A stretch of 64,000 nucleotides of DNA from Prochlorococcus sp. AG-347-M15 (GTDB lineage: Bacteria; Cyanobacteriota; Cyanobacteriia; PCC-6307; Cyanobiaceae), in the NCBI GenBank assembly GCA_003281185.1, contig QCCS01000002.1, positions 80,510-144,509 on the forward strand. Direction: 5' to 3'. The translations under genes and the position numbers were made by a program. Numbering within the stretch: position 1 is the first letter of the stretch; each line of letters opens with the position of its first letter. Under the pieces are notes generated by a model. It was not told where the DNA came from. It worked only from the letters and a program-made list of their open reading frames with translations, and did not search any database. Shown piece after piece: positions 18,836 to 28,767 of this stretch.

Positions 18836-19495
18836 ATGCCAAATATTGAATATGAATTAAACGAGAAAATTCATGCCATTATTATTAACCCTTATCTAAC
18901 TTGGGAAGATTTCTGCAGGAATTGCGATTTAATAAAAAAATATAATATCAAGAATATTTCTACTTCACTTAATTATTTAGATTATTTTAGAAATCGTTTG
19001 GGCAATTATAGTGCAAACATAAACGCACTCATTTCTTACCCTTTAGCAGATTTACCAGTTACATTTATTGAAGAATTAGTTAATTTTGCAAAAGATAAAG
19101 GGGCTAACGGAATTGAATATATCCCAAACTTTATCAATTTATCCAAAAGAAACTCAGAAACTTTCGCTACTGAAATTGAGCAAGTGCAGTTATCTGGATT
19201 ACCAGTTTCAATAATCATAAATAAATCAAAACTACAAAAAGAAGTTTTGTATGATGCGATAGAAATATCTTTGGAATTAGGAATAAAAAATTTTCAATTT
19301 GGGGACGGGTTTGGTCCTCCTATTACATTAAATGATGTCGGGGAAATATTAAAAATAACGGGCTCACAAAATCACATCAAAGTTGTAGGTGGTATAAAAA
19401 AACTATCACAAGTTATTGATTTATTTGATAGTGGAGTTAGTTACGTCGGAACTTCTAACTTTTGTGAGATTTTTCAAGAAGTAAAGGTTATTTAA
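18836..19495 (+). CDS. deoC: DeoC-family aldolase homologue lacking the Schiff-base lysine
   Basis: A 219-residue TIM-barrel protein aligning with deoxyribose-phosphate aldolase through its C-terminal half (IKVVGGIKKLSQVIDLFDSG and YVGTSNFCEI). Where DeoC has the reactive lysine in FVKTSTGFG, this protein reads NFQFGDGFG, so the Schiff-base lysine is replaced by Gln. The upstream phosphate and substrate segments are also divergent. It probably does not perform the classical aldol cleavage. Its coupling to recO (stop and start adjacent) is typical of marine picocyanobacteria. Confidence 0.75.
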   Translation: MPNIEYELNEKIHAIIINPYLTWEDFCRNCDLIKKYNIKNISTSLNYLDYFRNRLGNYSANINALISYPLADLPVTFIEELVNFAKDKGANGIEYIPNFINLSKRNSETFATEIEQVQLSGLPVSIIINKSKLQKEVLYDAIEISLELGIKNFQFGDGFGPPITLNDVGEILKITGSQNHIKVVGGIKKLSQVIDLFDSGVSYVGTSNFCEIFQEVKVI

Positions 19496-20281
19496 ATGTC
19501 TGGTTCTGGTGAGTGCAGACTAGAAGGTCTCTGTATTAAAGCTTCTCCATTAGGCGAGAATGATAGATTAATAACTATTCTCACTGATGAGCAAGGGATT
19601 GTTAGATTAGCGGTACCTGGTGCTAGACGTCCAAAAAGTAGTCTTGCCGCAGCTACTCCATTAACATATTTAAGTCTGCAGATTTTTGGGAAAAGAGATC
19701 TTAAATCTGTACGTCAAATTAAAATATTAAAAAGCTATTCTGGTCTAGGGAAAAATATTGAATGTCTTGCAGCCGCGCAAGCTATAACCGAATTAACTTT
19801 TTTATTAGTAGGTAATAATGACAAGCAACAAAACTATTTATCTTGTGTTCTTGCACATCTAGATAGGATTTATTTGTATAAAGAATCTAAAGAAGAAGAT
19901 ATTAAAATGCTCTCAATGAGTATTCAATCTTTAATCCACCTATTAGCCGTTGGAGGTATAAATTTACCAATTCATCATTGTTGTAAAACTGGAGAACCTA
20001 TTATTCCGCCTTTAGGAAATTGGGAATGGAGTTGTTATTATTTGCCAAGTGAAGGGTTTTCGTCCATGGAAGATCCTCAAAGTAATCTAAAAATAAATGC
20101 ATCTGAAGTTGCTCTATTACAGAGACTCCTTTTCCCCGAATTACCAATAAAATCTAATGGAGAGTTATTGGGGCCTAAAAAAGTCTGGCTTAAAATATTA
20201 TTCATTATTGAGACATGGATCTCTTCTCAATTAGAGAGGGATCTATCTTCACTAAAAATGTTGAGAGAAATATATAGTTAG
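19496..20281 (+). CDS. recO: DNA repair protein RecO
   Basis: A 261-residue RecO: an N-terminal OB fold (CRLEGLCIKASPLGENDRLI, then VRLAVPGARRPKSSLAAA) and a helical C-terminal domain. RecO loads RecA onto SSB-coated DNA with RecF/RecR. A Cys/His cluster HHCCKTGEP near residue 160 hints at the zinc site seen in some RecO proteins. It starts immediately after the deoC-like stop (TAAATG), so the two genes are translationally coupled. Confidence 0.9.
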   Translation: MSGSGECRLEGLCIKASPLGENDRLITILTDEQGIVRLAVPGARRPKSSLAAATPLTYLSLQIFGKRDLKSVRQIKILKSYSGLGKNIECLAAAQAITELTFLLVGNNDKQQNYLSCVLAHLDRIYLYKESKEEDIKMLSMSIQSLIHLLAVGGINLPIHHCCKTGEPIIPPLGNWEWSCYYLPSEGFSSMEDPQSNLKINASEVALLQRLLFPELPIKSNGELLGPKKVWLKILFIIETWISSQLERDLSSLKMLREIYS

Positions 20282-20366
20282 CATTTTTATGAAGCATTAA
20301 AGAATTTAAAAAATATGATCATGGCACCTTTGCCTGTTAACTTAATAAATAGTTAATTCAATTAAT

Positions 20367-21521
20367 GTGGTTCATATTGCCTGGTTAGGGAAAAAATCAC
20401 CTTTTTGTGGAAATGTAACCTACGGTAATTCAACTACTAAAGAATTAAAGGCCAGAGGGCATAAAATTAGTTTTATTCATTTCGACAATGCCTCTAGTGC
20501 AAATTTATCAACCCCATTATTTCTGGCAAATGATCCTGATGTAAGTCTCCCATATTTAATTAAATCTCAGGTTTATACAATACCCTCTCCAAGAGCAGAA
20601 AAAGAGCTAAGGCTATCATTGAAAAGATTAAAACCTGACATAGTACATGCAAGCCTAACTTTATCTCCTTTAGACTTTAGACTTCCAGAGCTTTGTAATG
20701 AAATTAATGTTCCTCTTATAGGAACATTTCATCCACCATTTGATGCAAAAAATAGAAATCTAACTGCGAGCACTCAACAATTAACATATCAACTTTATGC
20801 TCCCTCTTTGGCAAAGTTCGATAAAATAATTATTTTTTCTGAACCTCAAAAAAATGTTCTTGAGAAATTAGGAGTACCTAAAGAAAAACAAATAATTATT
20901 CCAAACGGTGTTGATGAAAATATTTGGAAACCTTTTTGTGAAAAAAGTAAAAAATATGATCAGGTAAAAAACAAACTTGGAAATGAAAGAATATTTTTAT
21001 ATATGGGAAGGATTGCAAATGAGAAAAATATCGAGGCACTGTTACGTTCTTGGCGCAAAACAAAAACTCAAAATTGCAAATTAGTTATTGTTGGGGATGG
21101 ACCAATGAAGCCAACACTTGAAAATAGTTTTTCTAACCTTGGTAATGAGAAATTAATTTGGTGGGGTGCCGAATTAGATTTAGAAACTAGGATAGCTATA
21201 ATGCAAATTGCAGAAGTATTTTTCTTACCAAGCTTAGTAGAAGGTTTATCATTATCACTTTTAGAGGCAATGTCTGCTGGTACTGCTTGTGTAGCTACAG
21301 ATGCCGGAGCCGATGGTGAAGTTTTAGATAAAGGAGCAGGAATAGTAATTTCAACTGATAATGTTGCTGCACAACTAAAGACTATCATTCCGATTCTGGT
21401 AGAACACCCTTCATTTACAAAAGATCTAGGACAGAAAGCTAGAAAAAGAGTACTTGAAAGATATACGATTTCCAAAAATATAAATTCGCTTGAAAAAGTT
21501 TATATGGAATTAAAAAATTAA
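20367..21521 (+). CDS. GT4-family (GT-B fold) glycosyltransferase
   Basis: A 384-residue retaining glycosyltransferase. The N-terminal acceptor domain has GNVTYGNSTTKELKARGHKI. The C-terminal Rossmann domain has YMGRIANEKNIEALLRSW, the EX7E-type motif in EGLSLSLLEAMSAG, and TDAGADGEVL for the sugar nucleotide. Start is GTG at 20367; the overlapping ATG at 20365 is in another frame. The acceptor is unknown; a lipid or cell-surface glycan is possible. It stands alone between recO and the convergent proC. Confidence 0.85.
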   Translation: MVHIAWLGKKSPFCGNVTYGNSTTKELKARGHKISFIHFDNASSANLSTPLFLANDPDVSLPYLIKSQVYTIPSPRAEKELRLSLKRLKPDIVHASLTLSPLDFRLPELCNEINVPLIGTFHPPFDAKNRNLTASTQQLTYQLYAPSLAKFDKIIIFSEPQKNVLEKLGVPKEKQIIIPNGVDENIWKPFCEKSKKYDQVKNKLGNERIFLYMGRIANEKNIEALLRSWRKTKTQNCKLVIVGDGPMKPTLENSFSNLGNEKLIWWGAELDLETRIAIMQIAEVFFLPSLVEGLSLSLLEAMSAGTACVATDAGADGEVLDKGAGIVISTDNVAAQLKTIIPILVEHPSFTKDLGQKARKRVLERYTISKNINSLEKVYMELKN

Positions 21522-21530
21522 TTTGAGAAA

Positions 21531-22343
21531 CTAACTAAACTCTTTACTTCGGTTACTAGCTGAAACTATTGATTCAATTAATGCTGACCTAACACTCTTT
21601 TTTTCTAGAACCCTTAAAGCTGAAATAGTTGTTCCTCCAGGAGAGGTTACTAAATTTTTAAGCTCTGTAGTAGTTAGTTTTTTTTCTTTTATTAAACTTA
21701 TAGTTCCTAGTATCATTTCCATAACAAGTTCTTCTGAAAGCATTTTTGGCAATCCACCACTTAATCCTCCATCACTTAATGCTTCTATAAAAAGAGCAAT
21801 AATTGCTGGGGCCGATGAAGTTAAAGCTAAAAAGATATCAAGGTAATCTTCAGTAAATTCGTAAATCTTACTGGTATTTTCAAATAATTTTTTTGTAAAT
21901 TCTTTCTGATCTTTGGTAATTTTTTCGCCCCAAGCAATTCCCGTTAAACCTTTTCCAACAGTTATTGGAATGTTTGTAACAACTCTCACACATTTATGAT
22001 TAGGAAATTTTTGAGTAAGTTTGTTTATTGAAACTCCAGCAAGAATTGAAACCAATAAATTATCCTTGGTTTTTATATTGTCAGCCTCAGTTATATCTTT
22101 AAGTTGTTGGGGTTTTACTGAGAGAAGTTTAAAATTACAATCCCATATTATTTTTGAGTCTTTAGAGCTTGATTCGAAGACATTTATTTTGTATATATAG
22201 TTTTTCTTTATGTTTTCTAAACTTTTTTTCGAATTTACTACACAAAAGACATTCTCTGGCAGAATTAATTTTCTATCTAAAAGGGGAGTTATTATAGCTT
22301 TTGCAATATTTCCAAAACCAATAATCGCAATTTTATCTGTCAC
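21531..22343 (-). CDS. proC: Pyrroline-5-carboxylate reductase
   Basis: Final step of proline synthesis, NAD(P)H-dependent. It is 270 residues long with the Rossmann start IAIIGFGNIAKAI, the RVVTNIPITVGKG segment, and the C-terminal LSDGGLSGGLPKMLSEELV and SPGGTTISALRVLEK helices that build the dimer active site. It is the last gene of the pipX-pipY-sepF-proC group. The order yggS-sepF-proC is widely conserved beyond cyanobacteria. Confidence 0.94.
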   Translation of the reverse strand: MTDKIAIIGFGNIAKAIITPLLDRKLILPENVFCVVNSKKSLENIKKNYIYKINVFESSSKDSKIIWDCNFKLLSVKPQQLKDITEADNIKTKDNLLVSILAGVSINKLTQKFPNHKCVRVVTNIPITVGKGLTGIAWGEKITKDQKEFTKKLFENTSKIYEFTEDYLDIFLALTSSAPAIIALFIEALSDGGLSGGLPKMLSEELVMEMILGTISLIKEKKLTTTELKNLVTSPGGTTISALRVLEKKSVRSALIESIVSASNRSKEFS

Positions 22344-22350
22344 AGATTAT

Positions 22351-22926
22351 TCATGAAAACGCACTCAATTTAGAATTACCCCATGCTGGTTCAGGAGCAG
22401 CGTTATTTTCCAAACTAAATTGTTTTGTATTTTTTGAAGTCATACTGGAAGGAGAAGCTTCTTCTGGTGATGAACTAGTTACATTTACACAACTTGGAGC
22501 AAAAAGAAAAATACTTTCACCCACTCTCTCTTGATGTCCATCAATTGCATATGTTCCCCCGGCAATAAAATCAACTGCTCTTTGAGCCTGATCAGGATCC
22601 ATCATAGTTAAATTAAGGATCACAGTTTTTCTCTCTCTTAAGGCTTGTATAGCTTGAGGCATCTCATCGAAACTTCTTGGTTCCATTAAACTTACTTCTG
22701 AGGATGAATTTGAAATTCCAGGCATTCCTACAACTTTCGATGATTTATTGTGATTCATGAAATCGAATGGATTTGAATTTGCAAGAGCATTTGACTTTTT
22801 TTCATTTTGTTTGAAATCATTAATATCATTTAATTCATCCTCTAATGGATAATCTAAATCATCAAAATCCTCATCGAGATATTCGTCCCCAGCAACAACT
22901 GCCTTTAATCTAGAAATAAGTGACAC
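22351..22926 (-). CDS. sepF: Cell division protein SepF
   Basis: A 191-residue SepF (Cdv2) that bundles FtsZ filaments and tethers them to the membrane. The N-terminal amphipathic anchor [13 protein letters not shown] is followed by an acidic low-complexity linker ([17 protein letters not shown]) and the globular DUF552 domain from about residue 80 ([20 protein letters not shown], with the [19 protein letters not shown] core). It lies between pipY and proC on one strand. Confidence 0.93.
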   Translation of the reverse strand: MSLISRLKAVVAGDEYLDEDFDDLDYPLEDELNDINDFKQNEKKSNALANSNPFDFMNHNKSSKVVGMPGISNSSSEVSLMEPRSFDEMPQAIQALRERKTVILNLTMMDPDQAQRAVDFIAGGTYAIDGHQERVGESIFLFAPSCVNVTSSSPEEASPSSMTSKNTKQFSLENNAAPEPAWGNSKLSAFS

Positions 22927-23076
22927 CTTTTAAATCCTCTTGAAATTGATTACTAAGGTATAAAAACCTTAAGTAATAGATTCATTTTTTAAATGAATAA
23001 ACTACCTATACTTAAATAACGTTACTTGTACTTTACTGCAAGTTTATAGATAAGATTTTTATAAAAAAATAACTAA

Positions 23077-23712
23077 TTAAGATCTTTGTCCAAAAATTAA
23101 TGATCCTAACCTTATCCAAGTTGAACCAGCTTCAACAGCTTCCTGCCAATCCCCTGACATTCCCATTGAACAATCTGGAAGTTGAAGTGAATCAGCTAGG
23201 GAGCGACATTTTTTAAACAATTCTAAATTTTGTTTTGAGCTAAGCCCTTTAGGATTAATAGTCATCAAACCAGTTAATCTAATATTTTTCAATTCTTGAA
23301 TTTCTCGCCATTTCATCATTAAAAAGTCAGGATTTAAACCTCCTTTAGTAGGGTCATTACTAAACTTAACCTGCAACATAATTATTGGATTTTTCATCTC
23401 TTCGCATGAAATATTAGAAATTTTTTGCAACTTTTCGAATGAATCTACTGAATGAATGTATTGAAAATTTTGCACAATCTTTTTTATTTTATTGCTTTGT
23501 ATTCGTCCAATAAAGTGCCAATGGATTTGTTTAAAGTCTTTCAAGATCAATTGCTTCTCGAAAGCTTCTTGGAACTTACTCTCACCAAAATCATTTTGAC
23601 CTATATCTTGAATAGTCTTGATTTCTTGACTTTTAAATCCTTTACTTACGGCAAGAATATTTACATTAGATGGGATTTTATTTTTTATTTCTAAATAATT
23701 TGAAAGGTTCAC
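23077..23712 (-). CDS. pipY: PLP homeostasis protein PipY (YggS family)
   Basis: A 211-residue single-domain, fold-type III PLP-binding protein (COG0325). It controls vitamin B6 and amino acid pools without known enzymatic turnover. The PLP lysine lies in ILAVSKGFKSQEI. HWHFIGRIQSNKIKKI and SMGMSGDWQEAVEAGSTWIRLG are hallmark segments. It follows pipX by 3 bp, the same arrangement as the pipX-pipY operon of Synechococcus elongatus, which justifies the symbol. Confidence 0.92.
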   Translation of the reverse strand: MNLSNYLEIKNKIPSNVNILAVSKGFKSQEIKTIQDIGQNDFGESKFQEAFEKQLILKDFKQIHWHFIGRIQSNKIKKIVQNFQYIHSVDSFEKLQKISNISCEEMKNPIIMLQVKFSNDPTKGGLNPDFLMMKWREIQELKNIRLTGLMTINPKGLSSKQNLELFKKCRSLADSLQLPDCSMGMSGDWQEAVEAGSTWIRLGSLIFGQRS

Positions 23713-23715
23713 CTA

Positions 23716-23982
23716 TTATAAAAAAGTTTGTGTGAATAAATTTTCCCATTTAGAAAGCTCTTCAGATCCCTTTCTTCTTGCTTTTTGAAGATTTAATTCG
23801 GCCTGATTACGGGCATCTAAATAAGGTATCACTTCAAAAAAAACTTCTCTTTGCCTAATTTCCACCAAGAAGAACATTTTTTGAGCATATAATGTCGCAT
23901 AGATATCTCTGCCGTCGTTTCCCGGAGATACTTGATACAACATTCCAAATGTTGGGTGGTTTAAATAACGTTCAGAACTCAA
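23716..23982 (-). CDS. pipX: PII-interacting protein PipX, NtcA coactivator
   Basis: An 88-residue PipX with the N-terminal Tudor-like domain MSSERYLNHPTFGMLYQVSP through FFEVIPYLDAR and two C-terminal helices. It swaps between PII and NtcA according to 2-oxoglutarate and ADP levels. The Tyr/Arg surface near YATLYAQKMFFLVEIRQRE is conserved. It is cotranscribed with pipY. In this window it is the third part of nitrogen signalling, beside the DUF4278 gene and its predicted NtcA site. Confidence 0.94.
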   Translation of the reverse strand: MSSERYLNHPTFGMLYQVSPGNDGRDIYATLYAQKMFFLVEIRQREVFFEVIPYLDARNQAELNLQKARRKGSEELSKWENLFTQTFL

Positions 23983-23999
23983 ACTAAATTTACTGTTAT

Positions 24000-24914
24000 T
24001 TATAATGCACCATACAGTTTTCTAAGAAAAATTGCTATGCAAATAAAACAAATCGATAATGTATTAACAATTACATTAAGAGATGTAGAAGGATAAGAAG
24101 TTTTAAATCTATCAGTTTGTATATAAATTTTTTTCTTAGATAGCAATGATTCTGATCCTTGATCAATTCTCAAAAATATATTCTGAAATAATCTTTCCAC
24201 CAAAATAAGTAATAGATTAAAAGATTTCTTAAATCCTAAATTTCGGAAATTTATTGATCTAACAGAAACTGATCTAATAATATTTTGTAATTCTTCTTGA
24301 ACTAAAGGAATAAAACGTAATGCAATTAATAACTGAAAAAGCCACTTACTTATTGGCAATCCAATTTTCCTAAATGGATACATAAACCAACTTAAGCCCC
24401 ACACAATGTCTTCTTGTAATGTAGTTAAAAGCATCAAATTCACACTGTGAATAACAGTAAATATCAAAGTAGAGGTTTTAATCCCTAGTTCAAAAGCTTT
24501 TCTTGATAAGTTAAAAGGACCAAAATTTATAAAAAATACCTTCTGCGAGGGAATTTGCAAAATATTCCATTTTTTATAGCTTTCCATTACTACTTGCAAT
24601 TCGTTAGGGTTTCTTAAAATTCCATCAAGAGATTGAATATCAGAAGAAGCAAGAATTGATATACATCCAATAAATAAAGATAAACATGAGAGAAAAAATA
24701 ATGATCGCCACCAGACTCTAGATGGCAATAAACTTAAAAAAGTTATTAATAGTAAGCAACCCACTAAACTCAATCTCCATATCGGACCTGCCCATATTGG
24801 AGTTATTAAAAATATCATTACTATAATTATTTTTAATCTACTATCTATAATTCTTAGCCAACTTCTATTGCCATAAACGTATTGACCAACAGAAAATTTG
24901 GTTAGTAAATTCAT
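24000..24914 (-). CDS. CbiQ/EcfT-type energy-coupling factor transmembrane protein
   Basis: A 304-residue membrane protein with about five hydrophobic segments and the EcfT hallmark region after residue 195 (ALRFIPLVQEELQNIIRSVSVR, containing the coupling-helix Arg motif). EcfT connects ATPases with a vitamin- or cobalt-binding S component. No ECF ATPase or S component lies nearby. It overlaps der by 1 bp and is followed by pipX, so it sits in a core operon and may be a solitary cyanobacterial form. Confidence 0.8.
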   Translation of the reverse strand: MNLLTKFSVGQYVYGNRSWLRIIDSRLKIIIVMIFLITPIWAGPIWRLSLVGCLLLITFLSLLPSRVWWRSLFFLSCLSLFIGCISILASSDIQSLDGILRNPNELQVVMESYKKWNILQIPSQKVFFINFGPFNLSRKAFELGIKTSTLIFTVIHSVNLMLLTTLQEDIVWGLSWFMYPFRKIGLPISKWLFQLLIALRFIPLVQEELQNIIRSVSVRSINFRNLGFKKSFNLLLILVERLFQNIFLRIDQGSESLLSKKKIYIQTDRFKTSYPSTSLNVIVNTLSICFICIAIFLRKLYGAL

Positions 24915-26287
24915 TAATCTTTTTGAATTAACTCAATATTTTCCCTTTCGACTTCTTTACTTAATGATCTTTGTTGTTTTCCTCTCCAAAGTAAAATGAG
25001 TGGTGTGCCTTCAAAGCCTAAATTTAATCTAATTTGTTTTTCAATATATCTTCTATAAGTTATTCCGAATAATTTAGGGTCATTTACAAAAAGAGTAAAA
25101 GTAGGCGGTTTATTCTTTACTTGAGTACCGTAATAAAGCCTCCCTTGCTTGCCACTTCTCTTCGTTGGAGGACTTTTCCAACTCATTGATTCTTTAAGTA
25201 CTTCATTAACTACAGATGTTGTGACTCTTCTTCTATGTTGATTTACAGCATTCAGAGCATGCTCAAAAATATTATCAACTCTTTGACCAGTCAGGGCAGA
25301 TATAAAAATCATTTTTGACCAGTGTAAAAAATAAAGTTTAGATCTAAGTTCTTTTTCTACTTGATAAATTGTTGAACTATTTTTTTCTACAAGATCCCAT
25401 TTATTAACAACAATAATACAAGCTCTGCCTTGTTCTTCTATTCGTCCAGCCAGCTTCTGGTCTTGATCAGTTACTCCATCTAAAGCATCTATAACCAAAA
25501 CACAAACATCACTTCTATCTATAGATTTAAAAGCCCTATTAATACCAAAGAATTCAGTGCCATATTTAACATTTTTCTTTCTTCTAATCCCCGCAGTATC
25601 AATAATTTTCCAATGATTATCACCTTTTTTAATAAGCGTATCTATTGAATCAGTTGTGGTACCACTAATATCACTAACTATTGCTCTTTTTTCTCCACAG
25701 ATTGAATTTAACAAACTGGATTTACCAACATTTGGCCTACCAATAATTGACATCATTATCTTTTCTTCTTCATCCTGAATATTATTCTCAGGAAGTTCAC
25801 CAATAACGAGATCTAAAAGATCACCAGTACCTGAACCATGAATAGCCGAAACAGGGTTAGGTTCGCCCAATCCTAATTTCCAAAATTCTGAAGCTAGTGA
25901 TATTCCTAGAGTAGTAGATTCGCATTTATTAACCGCAACAATTGTTCTACAGCTTGAGTTTCTTAACCATTTTGCTATTGATAAATCACCATCAGTAACG
26001 CCTTGATTCCCATCAACCACAAGTAACGCAAGTGAAGCTTCTTCTAGAGCCAAAAAAACTTGTGTCCTTATCTCTGGGAGAAATTCACTATCATCATCAA
26101 AAACTAAACCTCCAGTATCAACTATTTGAAATTCCTTGCCTCCCCATGAAGCATTTTGATAAGTTCTATCTCTTGTAACACCAGGCTTATCAAATACTAT
26201 TGCATCATTACTTTGGCAAAGACGATTAACTAAGGTAGATTTCCCAACGTTCGGTCTTCCAATAATTGCTATTGTAGGAAGAATCAA
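24914..26287 (-). CDS. der: Ribosome biogenesis GTPase Der (EngA)
   Basis: A 457-residue tandem-GTPase needed for 50S assembly. Both G domains are visible: the first from [17 protein letters not shown] with DTGGLVF and NKCES, the second from [17 protein letters not shown] with DTAGIRRKK and NKWDLV. A C-terminal KH-like domain ends with the [12 protein letters not shown] motif. Its start is 70 bp from the DUF1823 gene, and its stop overlaps the cbiQ-like start by one base. Confidence 0.96.
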   Translation of the reverse strand: MILPTIAIIGRPNVGKSTLVNRLCQSNDAIVFDKPGVTRDRTYQNASWGGKEFQIVDTGGLVFDDDSEFLPEIRTQVFLALEEASLALLVVDGNQGVTDGDLSIAKWLRNSSCRTIVAVNKCESTTLGISLASEFWKLGLGEPNPVSAIHGSGTGDLLDLVIGELPENNIQDEEEKIMMSIIGRPNVGKSSLLNSICGEKRAIVSDISGTTTDSIDTLIKKGDNHWKIIDTAGIRRKKNVKYGTEFFGINRAFKSIDRSDVCVLVIDALDGVTDQDQKLAGRIEEQGRACIIVVNKWDLVEKNSSTIYQVEKELRSKLYFLHWSKMIFISALTGQRVDNIFEHALNAVNQHRRRVTTSVVNEVLKESMSWKSPPTKRSGKQGRLYYGTQVKNKPPTFTLFVNDPKLFGITYRRYIEKQIRLNLGFEGTPLILLWRGKQQRSLSKEVERENIELIQKD

Positions 26288-26357
26288 TTCTTCTCTCCAA
26301 AGTAGTATCCATTACAACTATACCTTTAATAGAATCATTTACCTTATTAAAAAAAAT

Positions 26358-26843
26358 TTATTTAATTTCTGGATCACCTAAATGTCCTATTGCTGGATTA
26401 TGAGGAGGTGAACTAGGAATTGGCACTAATCCATTATCTTTTGAAAAACAATCATTTTCAATCGCCCAATAAATCAACCAATTTACTGCAGTCGCTCTCC
26501 TAGTTCTTCTTGGATAGAGTTCATTAATCTTATAGCCTTTAAAATTAAGAAAATTTTTCAATCCCTGTTTATAGTCTTTTGGAATTGATCGAGTCAAATG
26601 CACTGAAGCTGGTCGTTCTGAAATGATTTGAGGAGCTTTTTCAAATTTTTCTGACCAATAAGAAGGTGTTAATGCGCTAAAGTTCCAATCATTTATAGAT
26701 AGTTTCTTGGAATAAAAAAGTCTTTCCCAAACTAATTCACAAACAAATACATCACTAACCTTATCTTCGAGAATAAGAAATAATAGTTTTTTACATATTG
26801 GCCATGTGAATTGATTCTCAATGAATTTTTCTTTTTTATGCAT
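26358..26843 (-). CDS. DUF1823 protein
   Basis: A 161-residue soluble protein of the cyanobacteria/plastid-lineage DUF1823 family. Recognisable parts are VSDVFVCELVWERLFY, TPSYWSEKFEKAPQIISERP and the C-terminal YPRRTRRATAVNWLIYW plus PSSPPHNPAIGHLGDPEIK. The function is unknown. Its start overlaps the cobI stop by one base, so the two are co-translated, between cobI and der. Confidence 0.85.
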   Translation of the reverse strand: MHKKEKFIENQFTWPICKKLLFLILEDKVSDVFVCELVWERLFYSKKLSINDWNFSALTPSYWSEKFEKAPQIISERPASVHLTRSIPKDYKQGLKNFLNFKGYKINELYPRRTRRATAVNWLIYWAIENDCFSKDNGLVPIPSSPPHNPAIGHLGDPEIK

Positions 26844-27598
26844 TAATCGAATCTTATCAAAATCAAAGAAAAATAAGGCATAACGTCTTTATCATATTGA
26901 GATGCATATTGAATGATTTGATTAGGCGTACCAACACTCAAAGCAATTAATGATTTTTTGATAATATCCTCTTTTTTTAAAGTTTCCCTAACTAACTTCC
27001 ATCGTTTTCCAATTTTCATAATAGCCAAAACCGTTTTATTTTCTCTACTTTCCTTTATTAGGGATGTTAATTCTGAATTGGAAGAGGGGCACTCTTTGAT
27101 TATTAAAGTCTCACCTTTTTTAACTAAATCAAAATTATTCAAAGCTGCTGTTGCAGATAGAGAAGAAATACCCGGTATGGTTTTGGTAATTATTTCTGGA
27201 TAATTATGCTTTATTATCCTCAAAATATTAGAAGAACTTGCAAATATTGAGGTATCTCCTAGGCAAAGTAAAACAACTGATTCACCTTTTTTTATAAATT
27301 TCACAATTTTTTCTGCTGCGTTAGACCATATTTCATCAGGATCAAAATCCTTCCTAGCCATTGGGAAAATAATAGGTATATTTTTTTTAAATTTAGTATA
27401 TTTCTTAACTATTTCGGCAGCGAAACTCTTTTTATTATCATCTGATATTGGAAAAACTATAACTTTAGCTCTTTTGATTGCATCAATAGCAGCAATTGTT
27501 AAAAGCGATGGATCTCCTGGACCAACACCAACGATGGTCAATGATGTTGAATCACTTTTAAAACCTGAAAATACTTTTAAAAATTTTTTTATTAACAT
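26843..27598 (-). CDS. cobI: Precorrin-2 C20-methyltransferase
   Basis: SAM-dependent tetrapyrrole methylase in B12 (pseudocobalamin) synthesis, adding the C20 methyl to (cobalt-)precorrin-2. It is 251 residues long. The family GVGPGDPSLLTIAAIDAI motif lies near residue 23, VLLCLGDTSIFASS near residue 118 and TIPGISSLSATAALNNF near residue 140. It is adjacent to the cbiQ-like gene two genes away, but the two need not be functionally linked. Confidence 0.9.
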   Translation of the reverse strand: MLIKKFLKVFSGFKSDSTSLTIVGVGPGDPSLLTIAAIDAIKRAKVIVFPISDDNKKSFAAEIVKKYTKFKKNIPIIFPMARKDFDPDEIWSNAAEKIVKFIKKGESVVLLCLGDTSIFASSSNILRIIKHNYPEIITKTIPGISSLSATAALNNFDLVKKGETLIIKECPSSNSELTSLIKESRENKTVLAIMKIGKRWKLVRETLKKEDIIKKSLIALSVGTPNQIIQYASQYDKDVMPYFSLILIRFD

Positions 27599-27615
27599 TC
27601 TGAATTTAACTATTT

Positions 27616-28224
27616 CTAGCTATGGACCCTAGGCATCATACATGTCTTAGCAAGGATTTTTGACTCAATCTTAGACAATTCCTCTAGCCTTTTGAAAGTT
27701 TCATTTTTAGAGAATTTAGTTTGCGCTAGTCTCCAATAAACACCAAAATGTCTTGCCTCACTCTCAAGCAGAGACTCATAAAGATCTTTAAAAGATTTAT
27801 CTTCAAAATTCAAAGCAAGCAAACTCAATCTTTCATGACTTCTTGCTTCAATCAGTCCTGCGATTAAGAAACTATCAAGCATTCTATTGGGCTCCTCCTT
27901 TCTTATATTCTTCGATAATTCAGCTCCATATGGAGGCGGTTTTAAGGATTCAAGAGAATATCCAAGATCCTTCAAAAAATAAAGTATTTTTTCAAAATGA
28001 TCTAATTCCTCTCTCGCTATTGGACTTAGCACTTCTGCCAGATTAGATTCTGATGGATATCTAAACATCAATTGAATAGCTACTCCTGCTGCTTTTCTTT
28101 CACAATGAGCATGGTCAATCAGAATATCTATTGGATTAGATAATGCGAGATTAATCCATTCATCAGATGTTAATGAGAATAAATATTTAATATGGGTTGA
28201 AGGCCTTTTAAAATCCACTAGCAT
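27616..28224 (-). CDS. miaE: tRNA-(ms2io6A37) hydroxylase MiaE
   Basis: A 202-residue ferritin-like di-iron monooxygenase that hydroxylates the isopentenyl group of ms2i6A-37 in tRNA. The iron ligands are visible in HAHCERKAAGVA, EELDHFEKILYFL, EARSHERLSLLA and ESEARHFGVYWR. Length and order fit the family. The stop-to-start junction with the following gene is tight and aroQ precedes it by one base. Confidence 0.92.
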   Translation of the reverse strand: MLVDFKRPSTHIKYLFSLTSDEWINLALSNPIDILIDHAHCERKAAGVAIQLMFRYPSESNLAEVLSPIAREELDHFEKILYFLKDLGYSLESLKPPPYGAELSKNIRKEEPNRMLDSFLIAGLIEARSHERLSLLALNFEDKSFKDLYESLLESEARHFGVYWRLAQTKFSKNETFKRLEELSKIESKILAKTCMMPRVHS

Positions 28225-28665
28225 TTAATCTTTACTGCTCAAATGTTCAATTATTCCATCAAGAGCAAGAGAATAACTTGATATGCCGAAGCCACTTATT
28301 ATTCCTATGGCTTTATCAGTAAGATAAGAATCTTTTCGAAATTCTTCCCTACTAAAAATATTTGAAATATGTAACTCAACAAATGGAATTTTTGATCCAA
28401 TTAAAGCATCTCTGATGGAAATAGAGGTATGAGTAAAAGCGCCAGCATTTATAAGGATGCCTTGGATACTTTTTACAGAATTCTGAATTTTATCTACTAT
28501 TTCGCCTTCATGATTACTTTGAAAACATTCAAGATGAATACTCTTTTCTTGAGCAACTTTAGTTAATTCTTTTTCTATATCACTTAATGTTTTATTGCCA
28601 TAAATTTCTGGTTCTCTAGTTCCCAAAAGATTTAGATTTGGTCCATTTATTAATAAGATATTCAT
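28225..28665 (-). CDS. aroQ: Type II 3-dehydroquinate dehydratase
   Basis: Third step of the shikimate pathway. The protein from the ATG at 28663-28665 starts [20 protein letters not shown], is 146 residues long and matches the family length. The catalytic tyrosine is in EPEIYG, followed by [13 protein letters not shown] and [19 protein letters not shown]. The frame is open for 22 further codons to 28731, but that extension ([15 protein letters not shown]) has no family counterpart, so I used the internal start. Confidence 0.94.
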   Translation of the reverse strand: MNILLINGPNLNLLGTREPEIYGNKTLSDIEKELTKVAQEKSIHLECFQSNHEGEIVDKIQNSVKSIQGILINAGAFTHTSISIRDALIGSKIPFVELHISNIFSREEFRKDSYLTDKAIGIISGFGISSYSLALDGIIEHLSSKD

Positions 28666-28767
28666 CAGCAATAAAGTCTTTTCTTTATAAATGCTATCTA
28701 GAAAGAAACAAAAAAACCAAAACATTTTCACACAAAGTGTCCGTTAACTGATAAGTTCAAATAGTGG

